This document shows positions 9,912 through 22,240 of a stretch of DNA of 64,000 nt, one piece after another. The notes beneath the pieces were generated by a model. It saw only the letters and a list, made by a program, of their open reading frames with translations. It was not told the DNA's origin and did not search any database. The position numbers were made by a program, and so were the translations under genes. The DNA is from Epiperipatus broadwayi (lineage: Eukaryota; Onychophora; Udeonychophora; Euonychophora; Peripatidae): positions 5,300,030 through 5,364,029 of the forward strand of contig JAQFVV010000055.1 of the NCBI GenBank assembly GCA_028023455.1, read 5' to 3'. Each line of letters opens with the position of its first letter. The first letter of the stretch is position 1.

Positions 9912-11689
9912 AAAATATATTATGAATTTACATAATCTTCTTAGATATAATTCTTCAAGTAAACCTAAATATAGGCACCTTCCAAGGGTCAGTCCAAAGA
10001 GTAGCCTGATAACAGATTGAAATTTAGAGTTAATGAATTGAGTCATCAGAGCATTATCAGTACTCTTGGCCATTTCATATGACATATCATGTGTATCATT
10101 CTACACACAACCTTTTTATAAATTATTTCTATTGGAACATGATTCTTGATTATTATTCACTGAGCGAATGGATATATTTTAATATCACGCATACATTCAT
10201 TTAGATATCTCAGTATGTAGAATGGAAAAAGAAATAAAGAACTAAGCTGCTTTTAATATAAGAAAAACAAATACTGTAATAAGATTATTAATTAAATTGA
10301 AATATAAGTATTAACGTAAAGAAGCATTTCGAATTTAGTACATATTACTAATCTGTTAATTAATAAGGAACCCTTCGCACATGTCAACAAATAAATCACA
10401 TTGCAAAATATTTATTTGATAAATAATTTAAAAATTCATTGTTTAATAGTATTGTTATATAATTTTTAATTTTTAGGCATATCTAAGTAAGATCTTGATT
10501 TTGGATAGGAACAAAACTTTAGCGGAAAAATGCAACGGATATAACTTGTTAGTAGTAAAATTTTCTTCTCTCATCTTCAGTCGAATTGTGACTTAGAACT
10601 CCTCTCACAAAAACAATACAAATATTAAAATATTAAAATGATTATTAATGCAAAAATTGTTTGAACAACAATAAATATTAATAAAATGTAAAATACTTAA
10701 TGCATATTTTAAAAGAGAGAAAAAAAAATCTATTCACAAAGTTAACGGAAATAAATATTTTATTAGATTGCTGTAAATAATCTCAGTTAGAGTTCTGTTT
10801 ATTGCAACAGAGTAAATTACATACCGTTTGATTCGTGGACGAGTGCACATGTGAAACTTTTCTTTTGGAACAGTATTTTTAATTCTGTAAACTGTCTGGT
10901 TGATGTCTTCATTTCTTCTTTCAGATTAATTTCATTGTATACATTTTGGGTTACATTTAATTTTTCAGCATTCAAGACTATCTATTTCACTTGGAAATAT
11001 ATATTGGATTTTCTGCTCAGGTTGATCACACTATGGAAGGAAGGCGACAGATTTCAGGAGATTAGAGAATTAATTATTCATTATTACTTTCGCAAGTTGG
11101 AAGACTATATTCTCTTATTGGTCAGCAATGATGCATTAGGGTTTCTAGCTACTCACCGTTGTATATCTTGCAGCATATTACAAGGACTTCATAATGTTAG
11201 ATCTGCTCTTCATATGGTACTAGACTTTTGTAAGTTTTAGCACAATTGTCTGTTGAACCGAGGGCTTGGCTGCTGATTGCAGTTAACTTGAGTTACTGAT
11301 ACATACAATGTAGATTCAGTATGCAACTTGATAATACTTTCTACAACCATCTTTTCTATTTGACTCTTCATTTATATACCTTCACTCCAAAGGCATAATC
11401 AAATACACATAAAAAAAATACCTCTAACTAAACTCCGATTTTATTTTTTAATTAACATTTCATAACTTAATTTGTTTGTTTTTTATTTTATTTAATGCTA
11501 GTGGCTTGCTTTTCAATTAGCTATATTTTGCACCAGCTAATTATGAATTTAGATTTTCAGCTTTTGAAGTGAAATTATTTTTTTCAATGTGGTAGTTATA
11601 TATTTTCTTTTTCTAACAATTTGCTATTACATTTTATTATAATTTTCTGTGATTTCATGTAAAATTATTTATGCTAAATTGTAGAATAA

Positions 11690-11885
11690 TTTTCACTACA
11701 CTACTTGCGCAAGGTAAGGACTGGTTTCTATCTGCGTTTAACACCTTCTGGAAGAGTGTAATCATGCACATATGATCAAAGACATGTGAAAAAGATATAT
11801 GATCCCCAAGGTGAACCAGCACTCATCAGTTGGCCTTAAGGTGTTAAAAGCGGATAGAGAGTGTATAGTGAAAATTATGCTATGG
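11690..11885. repeat. Short foldback relic of hammerhead family 2
   Basis: The outer arms (TTTTCACTA...GGTAAGGACTGG and the AAGGTGTTAAAAGCGGATAG side) and the inner TGATCCCCAAGGTGAACCAGC...TCATCAG segment are shared with 22860-23060 and 25110-25280. CTGATGA and part of helix II are present on the minus strand (about 11824-11842), but the GAAA and helix III part is deleted, so no ribozyme remains. Confidence 0.65.
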
Positions 11886-12807
11886 AAATATTAATCCTTA
11901 AGTGGATAATCTCTAATCTAATTAATGACTAATAAAAATTATTAAATTGTAGTCTATTTATATTTTTATAATAATTTAAATTTATATATATATTTAAAAC
12001 CTTTATAAAAAATTTGTTTTATCTTTTTTACTATATTTTATAATGTGATTTTAAATATTATTTTTTTATTTGTGAGGTATCTTTCTTTTACTTAAACTCC
12101 AATAATGATATTGAAGATCAGCAAAATAACTTTGTATGCTGACCTAATATTTTAATCTTTTTTTTTTTTTAGTTACCATTCTCCTTTATATGAGCCAGCT
12201 TTTATTCACAAAATTTTCCATTCCTTTCTCTCATTTTTCTTATTTTTAGGTTGAAATCCTTACTTGCTACTAGAAAGTTTAATTTTCTGAATTTATGTGA
12301 TACGGTCTTTGTCTAAATACTGTGCCAGGAGACTGAATCATACGAAACTATATCTGATTATATAAAAATTTGTTTGATAAGGTTCAGTTGATGGCGCAAA
12401 AACACAGATATATATATATATATGTATGGGTTTACAAAAAGAAAAAGTTTTCTTGTGCAGATCTATATTAATGATAAACAATAATGTAAACTATAAATGA
12501 TTGGGAAAACAACTTATTTTTAATTTGTTGATATGATTATATATGCACAATAATATTGTTATATATATATAAAGCTGCAATATGCTATCCAAAAAAAAAA
12601 AAGTGTAAATAAACAAAAAAATAAAAACATTAAAATATGTAAATTTTATGAGTTTATATCACATATGGCAGCGGTTATATTTTTTTATCTTGGACCACTA
12701 TCACTAAAACAGGCAAAACACACTATATATATTGCCACACACAGCAAACTAGAGTAATCAATGGATGCCAGAAGGCTGTGCATAAAATCCCCATCTAGTG
12801 CCTACTC

Positions 12808-12866
12808 ATCCAATATCCCCAGACTAGTTTCTGGCTTGTGGCCTTTGTCAGTGAGGAAGCTTGGAT
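12808..12866 (-). ncRNA. Hammerhead ribozyme, left arm of foldback (family 1b)
   Basis: Minus strand: ATCCAA/TTGGAT outer helix I (12866-12861 / 12813-12808), TCCTCA/TGGGGA inner helix (12857-12852 / 12821-12816), core CTGACAA (12851-12845), helix II GGC/GCC, GAAA (12831-12828), the ACTAGT palindrome as helix III, and TC. The core has one defect (second G of CUGANGA is A), so this copy is probably inactive. Confidence 0.7.
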
Positions 12867-13121
12867 CTGAGAGCACTGCACCTAGATCTTAGGATCTAAT
12901 GCAAGCTTCCAGCAGTCACCTTTTATCTCCACTTAACTACAAAACTATGAGTCTTAAACTGAAAACATTGTAATGTTTTCAATACAAGCCCATTAGCTTA
13001 TATAGTCATATGGGTCTGAACTCAGTTCAGCACCCATACATTTTGGTGTTTTGGGTTCTTTAATAACCATAGCCACCACTATCCTATTAGGCAGGATTGG
13101 TTTTAAGCCAATAAACATCAG

Positions 13122-13180
13122 ATCCAAGGCTCCTCACTGACGAAGGCCACAAGCCAGAAACTAGTCTGAGGATATTGGAT
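13122..13180 (+). ncRNA. Hammerhead ribozyme, right arm of foldback (family 1b)
   Basis: Plus strand: ATCCAA (13122-13127) pairs with TTGGAT (13175-13180); TCCTCA (13131-13136) pairs with TGAGGA (13167-13172). CTGACGA (13137-13143) and GAAA (13157-13160) are intact, helix III is the palindrome ACTAGT, and the cleavage C is at 13166. Helix II has GGC/GCC, but its closing position is an A.A mismatch (13144/13156), which may weaken activity. It lies in the sense direction of the syntaxin pre-mRNA. Confidence 0.75.
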
Positions 13181-13802
13181 GAGTATGCACTAGATGGGGA
13201 TTTTATGCACAAGCCTTCTGGCATCCCTTCATTACTCTAGCTTGCTGTGTGTGGCAATACGTATAGTGTTTTGCCTGTTTTAACAATAGTTATACACAAG
13301 CATAAGAAGTGGTGGTCATGTGATGTTTATTGGCTTAAAACCACTGACACTACAACTTTTTTAGTCTTATGTAATTTTGCTTATTAAGTTTTTTTTTTTT
13401 TCATGTTAAGTAAGTAAAAAGCACATGCGCGTGGTTTTCTTCACCCACTCACCGCCTCTCCAAATGTTTGATATACTATTGTACTTCATTAAATAAAATA
13501 TTTTTTACACAAAGGCAGAATCTTTTTTTAAGTGATAAAAGTAATTGATTTTGCATAATGATCCTATGTGGACTATACATTCAAAAAGAATGAATATTTT
13601 ATTAGGGGAATAATGAAAAGAGAAAAGCACATTCATGCTACTTTGGTTTGCGCTTCACATCTGTTAGAAATATTCATAGGACTCATATAGTATACTAGAT
13701 ATTATTCATTTACATCGGTATAGAGCAATTCTTGGATATTTATTTTAGGAGATGTCACTTATATCCTAGATTTTCTGTTACAAATGCACAATTCTACTAA
13801 AT

Positions 13803-13935
13803 ATCAAATAGCTGTCAAGCATTGGTGGTCGAGAGGTCAGCGACAGCTGCTTTACAGGCAGTTGTCCCAGGTTAGCGGGTTCGCTTCCCGGCTGATGCTA
13901 TGACACATGAGAAAAGAAAAAAAAATCAAATAGCT
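13803..13935 (+). mobile_element. 111-bp tRNA-Val(UAC)-like SINE with perfect 11-bp target duplication
   Basis: ATCAAATAGCT is repeated exactly at 13803-13813 and 13925-13935. The body (13814-13924) has an 80-nt tRNA-like head (13819-13898): acceptor GCATTGG/CTGATGC, D stem GTCG/CGAC, anticodon stem AGCTGC/GCAGTT with loop TTTACAG (anticodon UAC) and T stem CGGG/CCCG with loop TTCGCTT. An A-rich tail closes it. Internal pol III boxes are plausible. The tail and duplication make it a retroposed SINE rather than a tRNA gene. It appears young. Confidence 0.85.
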
Positions 13936-16383
13936 ATGCCAAAATTTCTCAGCACTCGCTTAGTTATAATAGTCTCAAATTATTTAATATTTTTACGCCA
14001 GAATGTTCTTTGAATTTAACTAACACCAGTTATACGGACGTAAAATATATTCACATCATTGATTGTTTTATATCCAATAATATTTGATGCGTTTTTATCT
14101 TTAACAGTATGTTTTATATTTTGTCTGTTATATATTTCAATTTCTCACTCAAGATTTTCCTTGTACAGATTTTATATTACTATATTATCCATTTGCTATT
14201 TACTGAATAAACAAAATAAATCATTAAGATGTAATGACTTTTGGATCTGTTTTTTTTTTGCATAAGATCGGGGTTTTTTTGAATGTATATATGTGCACAC
14301 ATACACAGAAACATCGTTATTATCATAAAAAAATTTCTTCATTAATATTTTTTATATTGTTTTTACATGCTTGTAATATTTTGATATTGGTTTAAACGTT
14401 TTTCACAAGACTTTGAAAAGGTTAAATGCACAATATATTGCGTTTTTAATCTTCATAATTTTATTAAGTTATGTAGAGATTATTTTAAAATAAAAATATG
14501 CCTTTTGTTTCAATGTTTTTTTTTTTTTCAAATGTAATATATATATATTTTATTTCACTAGGTTAGGATTATTTCTGTTCTTGACAGATGAGGAAGTATA
14601 TTATCTTTTATTGCATTCTTACAAAATTAGTTTTAAATTTGTGCATTTTTTAAATAATTATGATTGTTTTTCCATACTAACATATATATGTCGTTATCAA
14701 TGATCTGTTCACGATTCAACAACAAGTACACCTGCTTACGGTTCAGCAAGTATATCTGCTTGTCATGCCTATGGGGTGGAAAAATGGTCCTCAACAGGAG
14801 TACATCTGTTTGTCATGCCTACGACCTGGATGGGAAAATGGTTCTAGACAATTTGTATATTTTCCTAATAACCTTAAAAATTTCAACCTATATATATCAT
14901 TATCTTTAATTAAAGTACTTTTGGTGCAACGGGAATAATTCTGGGCAGCCTTATGACCTGGGTTTGAGAATAAAACAAGAATTTAAATATTCTCAAACCA
15001 CCATCATCATCTGGAAAATGGTCAGTAAGATGAATACACTGCTTTCTTCTTCACTGTTTATCTGTGAGGGGTTGTTGGAGGGAGAAACCCCCACCACCAC
15101 CACCAATGAATTATTTAAAGACTGCTTTACTTTTTATCCATTTGTCATGATAAGCTTCTGTGAATTTTTCACTGAAGATTAAGAGACTTTGCTATATCTC
15201 TCCACCAATTTAGATCCCCAAGTTTTTATTTTTGATGTCAACTAACTTCACCCTTTTTTTTTTTTCTAAATTTTTTTTTATGTGCTCTAGAGTTTTTTTT
15301 TTTTTAATATATTAATTTGTTTGTTTTTAATTTACTAGACAAAATATATGATTAAAATCTTTGTACTAAAGTACAAGGGCACTTTTTTCTTAGGTACATT
15401 ATTTTGCCAGCAAATATATTTCAAACCTTTCATTTCCTTATTTTATTTAATTCTCATTTTTTACCTTGTAAATGAATTTTAAATTATTAGATACTGAAAG
15501 TGGATAATCTTAAAGCAAGAAGTATTTCTATGATGAAAAATGTTCATGTTTAATTTTTTAAGTAGATAAACAGACACGAGTTGTGTGATTTCTGTTTTGG
15601 ATGTGCTCTTTTTTACTGTCAGTATTATACTATATAGGTGTGGTAATGGCATCTTGGGACTAGTTATTTCTGATTTTCTTCAACTGGGGTGGGCATCCAG
15701 TTACGAGAAGGAATGAGCAATGTAACAGTGTTTTCATTTTTTCATGACATATATGCAAAATGATTTCTTCAGTATGGGGGGGTGACAAACAAGTCATCCT
15801 ACTGTTTTCCAGTTTTGTGTAGCGAATCTTCCAGAATTGAAAACTACGAAGATATCATCGAATTGTTGCTAACTAAATTATGTGCTATTGTTGTTCAACA
15901 ATGCCATTTGCTTGAACTTGTCATTTTTTGTACTCTTCTGTTGTTATTCTGCTTATTTAGAAGTAAAACATAGACTCATCACCAAAGACCAAGTCTGAAA
16001 ATGTTTTTCTCTACCCAATTTCAATCTTTCAGATCCACAATCGAGCCACAGTGGCATCTACTCCAGTTGGTCCTCAGTTAATGATCCTTTTTGGTATAAA
16101 CCTTGGTTAAAAACTCAGAAATTAAAATACTTATTTAACTGGCAATGTCATTTTGTAGTACTATCTTTATAATTCTTCTGCCTTCTTTCTCTACAATCCT
16201 AATCATATCTGGATTATTTTTGCACTGATGGGTATCTTCTTGAATCCTTAATTTGTGAAAATATTGAATAACGAAGAAGCTGATGATCTTAATATATTTT
16301 TCAGAATACTTAAAAATCAATAGTTCTGAATATCACATCTTATCATCACATGATATCACTATTTCCTATGCTTACACAACCTG

Positions 16384-16640
16384 TTAAAACAGTAGCAAAC
16401 TCCATACAGTAGTGCCACCAAGTGCAAGTCGTACTAATCAAAAGATGCGAAAAGGTTTGCACATAAAATCCATATCTAATCTGGGGATATTGGATGAGTA
16501 GGAGCCAGATATGGATTTTATTCTCAAACCGTTTATCTATTGATTATTATGACTTGCACTTGGTGGCACTACTGTATGGGCATAGTTGCTGAGAGATTCC
16601 TGACTTCATATAAGAAGTCACAGGGCATCACATCACATTG
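16384..16640. repeat. Foldback relic beside a LINE 3' tail
   Basis: Arms CCATACAGTAGTGCCACC... (16402-16430) and ...GGTGGCACTACTGTATGG (16551-16579) are perfectly inverted. A second inner pair is AAAATCCATATCT / AGATATGGATTTT. The centre keeps only the 3' flank of the family 1b hammerhead (TCTGGGGATATTGGAT at about 16480). 16580-16636 is a plus-strand LINE 3' end (AAGTCACAGGGCATCACATC). Confidence 0.7.
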
Positions 16641-17997
16641 TTTTTTAATTTCACATGTTCATGATAATTTTTTTTTTTTGCATGTTTCTTTTCAAATCTT
16701 TATAAACTAGAAAGAATTCAATTTTTACTGAATTTCTCAATTATTTAAAAGGAATCTCTTACAACCAACACTAATTTGCATATTAAATTTTACTTTAATC
16801 ATGCAGGGTGCGAAGATGGGTTTTTCAGGGCAGTTTTATTATTATTTTTTGCCATTTTATTTTTATTGTCTAACATTGTATAATTATCTTCTTAGTCTGT
16901 TTTCCCCTTAAGCCTATAGTGGTCATAGCTGATCTGAGAGATACAAACTTTTTTTAAATATTGCTGTTGTATTGAGTATATAAGTTCAAAATTATGACTA
17001 GCAGGTCATTTGTACACCACTAATGTTAAAACTGTAATATTTAGACGATTTGTATACAACTTATGTTAAGAGCCGCAATGTTTAAGCCATGAGTTTGATT
17101 ATAACACATTTTGTAAGAATATGTGATATTCAAGAGTAAACTATTTGAGAGATACTGCAAATTCTAAACTCACTGTTGACTATACTTGTGAAAAGTATTT
17201 TTGCTTTGATGCATAGCAGTATTGTCTGTGATAATTGTAACAAATGTTTTGCATAGTCAATTATTGAAGATTCTGATTAATTTTTTTGATATTTATTTTT
17301 AATAATTTGTAGATTGCGACTGAAAAAAAGAAGTGTATTTCATTATATAAATATAATAAATGCAAATTTGCAGTGTTTTTAATCCCCCCTCCCCACACAT
17401 CATTTTAGTCCATACCATTAATAAATTTTTCTCTTGGATATATGTTGCAGTTTTTTTTTTGACTGCGACCTCTGCAAAGTTAACATTACAATATCTGAGA
17501 GTGTTCTAAATTTGTTCAGTTATTTTGATTTTATCAAAATATATTCTTAATCTTTTTTTTTTTTTGTTTATTTTATTTAATTAATTTTATGTTCCGGCAA
17601 GATTGTATGCAAATTTTAATGTTTTGGATAAATGAGATAATCCTCATTTTTCTTTAATTATGATTTGTTCTCATCCATACCCAAAATTTAATTCTAGAAA
17701 AATTAATTAATCCTCTTTAATTTTGGTTTTGGCTGTTATTTTATATGATCTAATAAATCTGAAGGCATTATGTTTTAATTTTGTATTCATTTTGAACATC
17801 TTGATTTTAAAAATATGACTGGGGCTTACATAGAATCATCTGTCTTTCTGCTATCGATTAATCGTAAATATAGTGGAAACTCGTATCTTTTCAGTTTCAG
17901 AACTACTGCAGTTATAATTTGCAAATGACATTAGTTAAAATTGTTGAATGGTAATTCTTGCTTGATAAGAAGTCCATTAAAACTGATAGAAAAATCG

Positions 17998-19800
17998 ATG
18001 ATGGTGAGACGAGATGCACTGTGGCTTCCCCGTTTTCAGAGTCAAGAATCTCTCATCTACCATGACCACTTATCTTTTCTTTCCATTCCCCGCTCTAAGT
18101 TATTTCCATATTCTTCTCTATCTTGCTCCATCCCATTTCCACAACATAATCTTTGTCAACTCCATGGCCTTTATATCTAAATCGCCCTTATTTAATCCCA
18201 GCATAAAACCAAGAACCCACTTTCTGTATTATCACTTTGTTTATATTTATTCTCCCACATCTATATGTATCCTTTCTGTGTGCAGGCATTTACATTTAAT
18301 TAACAGATATCTTAATATTTTCTATGCCTTCCTTACATAACTTGCAGACTAAATCACCCATATTTTTCCATTTATGTGTATATTCTCTTGTTGCTAAAGA
18401 TTCTGTTGGAGCCTTAAACAGTAAACTACTTTCCTTGCTTTATCATAAATTAATTCACACCCAATATTCTATTTACTTCTATATATATTTAAACTCTTTT
18501 TATTCTTCATACTAGTTCTCCATCTCTCCAACTTCCTATTCTTTATTAATGCATTTGTTCTTCTATCTCAGTCACTCAACAATTCTCCTAACACAGTCAT
18601 CCCACCTCTTCTATATGTATACTGATATAAATACTTCATCCAATTCTGCATACTTTACTATACCTTTCTTACCCATTTTTTTGCTCATTCATTACTTATA
18701 ACCCAATTAAATACTATTTTCTTATTATCCATAAACTGCAATCTACCGAAAAAAATTTCATTTTGCTTTTTGCATCTCATATAAAAGCTTGACCATCCCA
18801 CTTCTCCCTGAATTGCCTTTTTTACTGTCCACACATCTTCATCTATTGCATGTCTTTCCCACTTCTTTTTGTACTTTTTCTAAGTAATTTAACATCCCTT
18901 TACTAACATGTAACACTTTGTTATCATGTTAACCTTGCTACTGCCACTCCCTTCCATACAATTCTAATTACATCATATTTATTATATGAAAACACTGTTA
19001 ATTTCTTTATCCTTTCTTTTGTTTACTTCATTTATCAATTTTTCTCCCAGTCATCCAAGCAATTTCTCTGATTACTTAAGACGATTCCTAAATAGTTATA
19101 CCTATTCACCACACAACTTTATATCTCCCAATAAAAATTCTTTGTCCTCTTTTTCCCCAGTATTAATCATTATTTTTCATTTTCCTTCACTAAATTTAAT
19201 TCCCATCTCTTTTCCTATCTTTGCACATGTCCTCAGCATAATTTCCATATCTTCCCTTCTTTCTGTGCACAAGTCTAGACATCATCCACAAATAAAAGAC
19301 CCGATAATGTATATACTCCTTTGCCACCTATTAATGGTATCTCTTTTTCTAGACCTTCTGTGGCTCTCTCCATTTTTTTCAAATACAACAAAAACAAAAT
19401 AGGTGACATAGGGCTTCCTTGCTTTACTTAGTCCTACCCCATTTTTAACTTTTAAGTAATTCTATACTCCCTTATTGATACTTATAGTAGTTACTTTCAT
19501 ACAATCATTTAATAAGATCCATTAAAGCTCCATCCATTCCCAAATTTACTAAACTTACCCATAATCTATTTCTATTTACTCTATTATATGCCTTCTCTAT
19601 ATCTATAAAAACCATATGCAACTGTACTTGTATTTCTACTCTTAACCATATGTTGTGTAATTACTAATAAACTATCTCCTATACGCCTATCCAATTGAAA
19701 GACTGCTTACATTCTCCCCACTATATTATTTTCTTCCAACCATTTTGTGACCCTTCCAACCATCATATATGCAAAAAATTCTTAAGATTATTTCTATGAG
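17998..19800 (-). pseudogene. Antisense non-LTR retrotransposon relic with RT signature
   Basis: On the minus strand, with stops and frame changes, it reads SPMSPILF-like then LYLKKMERATEGLEKEIPL (about 19300-19430) and SGLLFVDDV (about 19285), the FADD-type catalytic box of a reverse transcriptase with A changed to V. It is followed by KEGKIWK-like and EKRWELN-like residues. Lower coordinates are the 3' untranslated end, shared with 43126-43345 and 3606-3745, ending in the GATGCACTGTGGCTTCC block. It is different from the RTE-like fragments at 20620. It is dead, with its 5' part missing or unrecognisable beyond about 19800. Confidence 0.7.
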
Positions 19801-19862
19801 TGTCCCCTGCTTTTTAATTTGTGAAAGCTGAAGAAAGTATACTGCATTTATATGAATAAAAG

Positions 19863-19889
19863 TGTGTGTGTGTGGGGGTGGGGGTGGTT
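19863..19889 (+). repeat. (GT)n / G-rich microsatellite
   Basis: GTGTGTGTGTG followed by GGGGTGGGGGTGG. Confidence 0.8.
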
Positions 19890-20015
19890 AAATCTACTTT
19901 TCAAATCAAGATTTTAATAAAAAAAAAAATTTAGACAACCTGGAGTAAGTTCATCCTTTCTGCTTTTTTATCTGTCTCTCTGGTTCTTCTAATCACTTTA
20001 AAATCATATTCTACT

Positions 20016-20081
20016 TGGATAGATATTTTTTTGAATCTCTTATTTGCATGGATAGATATTTTTTTGAATCTCTTATTTGCA
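20016..20081 (+). repeat. Exact 33-bp tandem duplication
   Basis: TTGGATAGATATTTTTTTG...CTTATTTGC is repeated immediately after itself with one difference at the join. Simple duplication, no element recognised. Confidence 0.85.
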
Positions 20082-20324
20082 GTACCAGTGATAATTGTCT
20101 ACAACATTTTTTTCTTGAAGCTAATAGTCATAACAGTTACTTCAGACTCACCCTATTGCAATTTCAAATGGGAGTAAGATATTTATTTTTTGTTTAGAGG
20201 GTTTTGATCTTAATAGGCCTTAGATTTCTTTATAAATTAAGAAGAACCATTTGATAGGGATTTATTATTCTGAATACCTTTATCAGTTTCTATTTCTTAA
20301 GGACTGAGTATTATAAACACATCA

Positions 20325-20475
20325 TCATTGTCTTCAAACTTTATCAGTTCACTGCAGGATAAAGGTTTCTTCTTGTTCAATTTTTTCCATCCATTGCTTC
20401 TCCTCCCCATATCATACCAACAAACTTCTTTATTTTGTCCAACCATTTCACATATGATTTTTTCTAATTAAAGTA
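20325..20475 (-). pseudogene. RTE-like LINE 3' fragment, minus strand
   Basis: The reverse complement matches the same terminal stretch as 21250-21375 and 1622-1740 (AAACCTTTATCCTGCAGTGAA), then a short GATGATG-like tail. Confidence 0.6.
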
Positions 20476-20619
20476 TTGGAATCATGCAGGATGAATATTG
20501 ATAAAATGTCAGACTAACAAATTACATTATGTAACAATAGGGTTATGGTGGTATTTAGGTAGCAAATACATTTTTACCCCCCCCCTCTTCTGGTGCTCAA
20601 ACCTATGAACTCCTGAGCA

Positions 20620-21390
20620 ATGAACCTTTTTTTTTTATTAAGAAGATTAACATTGAAAAAAGTATACAATGAGATGACTCCATATTACCAAAACTTGTTA
20701 CAGCAGTTTTACAAGAACATTTCAGATTTTGCAAATAATGCTTCAGTGCTTCAGGAAATATTGCAAGAGTTATCGGGAAATTATAAAAATAGTACTAAAG
20801 ATGTTAAAAAGTCTAAAGTAATGTTCAATAGGTTTTCTCAAAAGGCGAAAGTAAAAATTGATCATGAATAATTAGAAGAAATTATCAACTACAAACACCT
20901 TGGTCAGATTATTAATATAGGTGTAAAGTGCTTTTTGTATAAATAACTTAAGATTAAAAGGACTTATGCCTATATGTTGGAAAACAAAAAAAAATTAATA
21001 GATGTGTTTTACTAGTTATGAGTTATGGATCTGAGACTTGGACACTAAACAGAAGAACAATACAGAGACTTCAGACCACTCAGTGAAGTATGGAGAGATA
21101 TATATTTGGTGTACCAACAAAAAGGAATCAAAATGAAATGGAGCTGATCTGGATATATTGTTAGAAGAGATGATAGTAAATGGATATTTAAATCTTAAAA
21201 CTGGATTTCAAGAGATTATTGTAAAAGACCTAGAAAGAGATCACATGTGAGATAAAAGAATAAATAGGGAAGTTTGGTGGGGTCGATGTGGAGAAGAGAG
21301 GCTAAAGATTGGAGAAACTGGATTAAAATTGGAGAGATATTCATCCTGCAGTGAATCAGTAATAGTTGAAAATGATGATGATGGCATCTA
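20620..21390 (+). pseudogene. RTE-like LINE C-terminal relic, plus strand
   Basis: An open stretch at 20620-20871 carries FANNASVLQEILQELSGN and SKVMFNRFSQKAKVKIDHE, typical of the region just after the reverse-transcriptase active site. It then breaks into frames with SETWTLN/RTIQRLQTTQ-like residues (about 21030-21080), IVRRDDSKW (about 21158-21185), RPRKRSHVR and WRREAKDWRNWIKIGE (about 21290-21335). This order is the C-terminal domain of endonuclease/RT-type LINEs. Several stops make it a pseudogene. Confidence 0.75.
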
Positions 21391-21756
21391 CTACAAGTTT
21401 TAACAATCAATAGAGTCACAGATAATAGTGCTTTATAAATCTTTATCCAGTTCTAGCATATCCAACAAACATAGTGAGATTGGGAAGAAAATTATTAATG
21501 GATAGTAAAATGTGTAAGCAAAATCATGTGATGTAAGTCGTGTAATATATAGTGGTTTAAATTGGAATCGCTGTACCATTTTTTAACAATTCGTATCAGT
21601 AAATGAAATAATTTTTTACTGATATGGATTTTTAAGAAATGATATTGCATATTTAATTTAAATAAGATTTTTGAATGTTTTCTGAAAATTTAAAATTTTA
21701 CTTGCTATTTAAGATGGTGGAAATATAGTAAGCTGTAGTGTTTTTCTGAAGGTTTG

Positions 21757-22240
21757 TGATGATGGTGTTCTAGCTGTATTTTTATATTGGACTATTTCCA
21801 TCATCTAATATGTGTGTTGAATGTCTTTAGAAAAGTTTAATTTTAGTTAAATATTCCAAATGCATTCAACTGTTAGTAATATCACAGCAAACAGGTTAGT
21901 ATATGCACCAACTGTTAGTAATATCACAGCAAACAAATGTTAATAATATCACAGCAAACAGGTTAGTATATGCACCAACTGTTAGTAATATCACAGCAAA
22001 CAAATGTTAGTAATATCACAGCAAACTGGTTAGTTTATGCACTAACTAACCTGTTTGCTGTGATATTACTAACATTTGTTTGTGGTAATATTACTAACAG
22101 TTGGTGCATATACTAACCTGTTTGCTGTAATATTACTAACAGTTGAATGCATTTGGAATATTTAACTAAAATTAAACTTTTCTAAAGACATTCAACACAC
22201 ATATTAGATGATAGAAATAGTCCAATATAAAAATACAGAT
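21757..22240. repeat. Large palindrome with tandem repeats in its arms
   Basis: Left arm about 21757-22036 and right arm 22044-22240 are inverted around position 22040, with almost no spacer. Within the left arm CAACTGTTAGTAATATCACA...GGTTAGTATATGCAC is repeated about three times, fewer on the right. The outer block TATTGGACTATTTCCATCATCTAA is shared with 57848-58200 and more weakly with 4100-4150, 6030-6080 and 32240-32380, so this is a dispersed foldback family. Confidence 0.85.

Larger units (their letters stand above)
12705..13282. mobile_element. Foldback element with about 160-bp inverted arms, a hammerhead in each arm
   Basis: Left arm 12705-12866 and right arm 13122-13282 are inverted repeats starting TAAAACAGGCAAAACA, with a 255-bp unique middle. 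Each arm carries a hammerhead facing outward (left on minus, right on plus). No ORF and no transposase. Other members are relics at 16384-16579 and, by the ribozyme block, 33820-34165. The arrangement resembles inverted terminal repeats of Penelope-like elements, which are known to carry hammerheads; kinship is inferred. Confidence 0.85.

Noticed and set aside
10851-11240. 129-codon open reading frame on the plus strand
   Set aside because: Hydrophobic residues typical of AT-rich translation, no recognisable family, no splice or codon evidence. I cannot support it as a gene.
13819-13898. Functional tRNA-Val gene
   Set aside because: It folds as a tRNA with UAC anticodon, but it has an A-rich tail and an exact target duplication, so it is a retroposed SINE.
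15780-16320. Possible decayed transposase on the minus strand
   Set aside because: Residue strings are suggestive but match no family in a consistent order.
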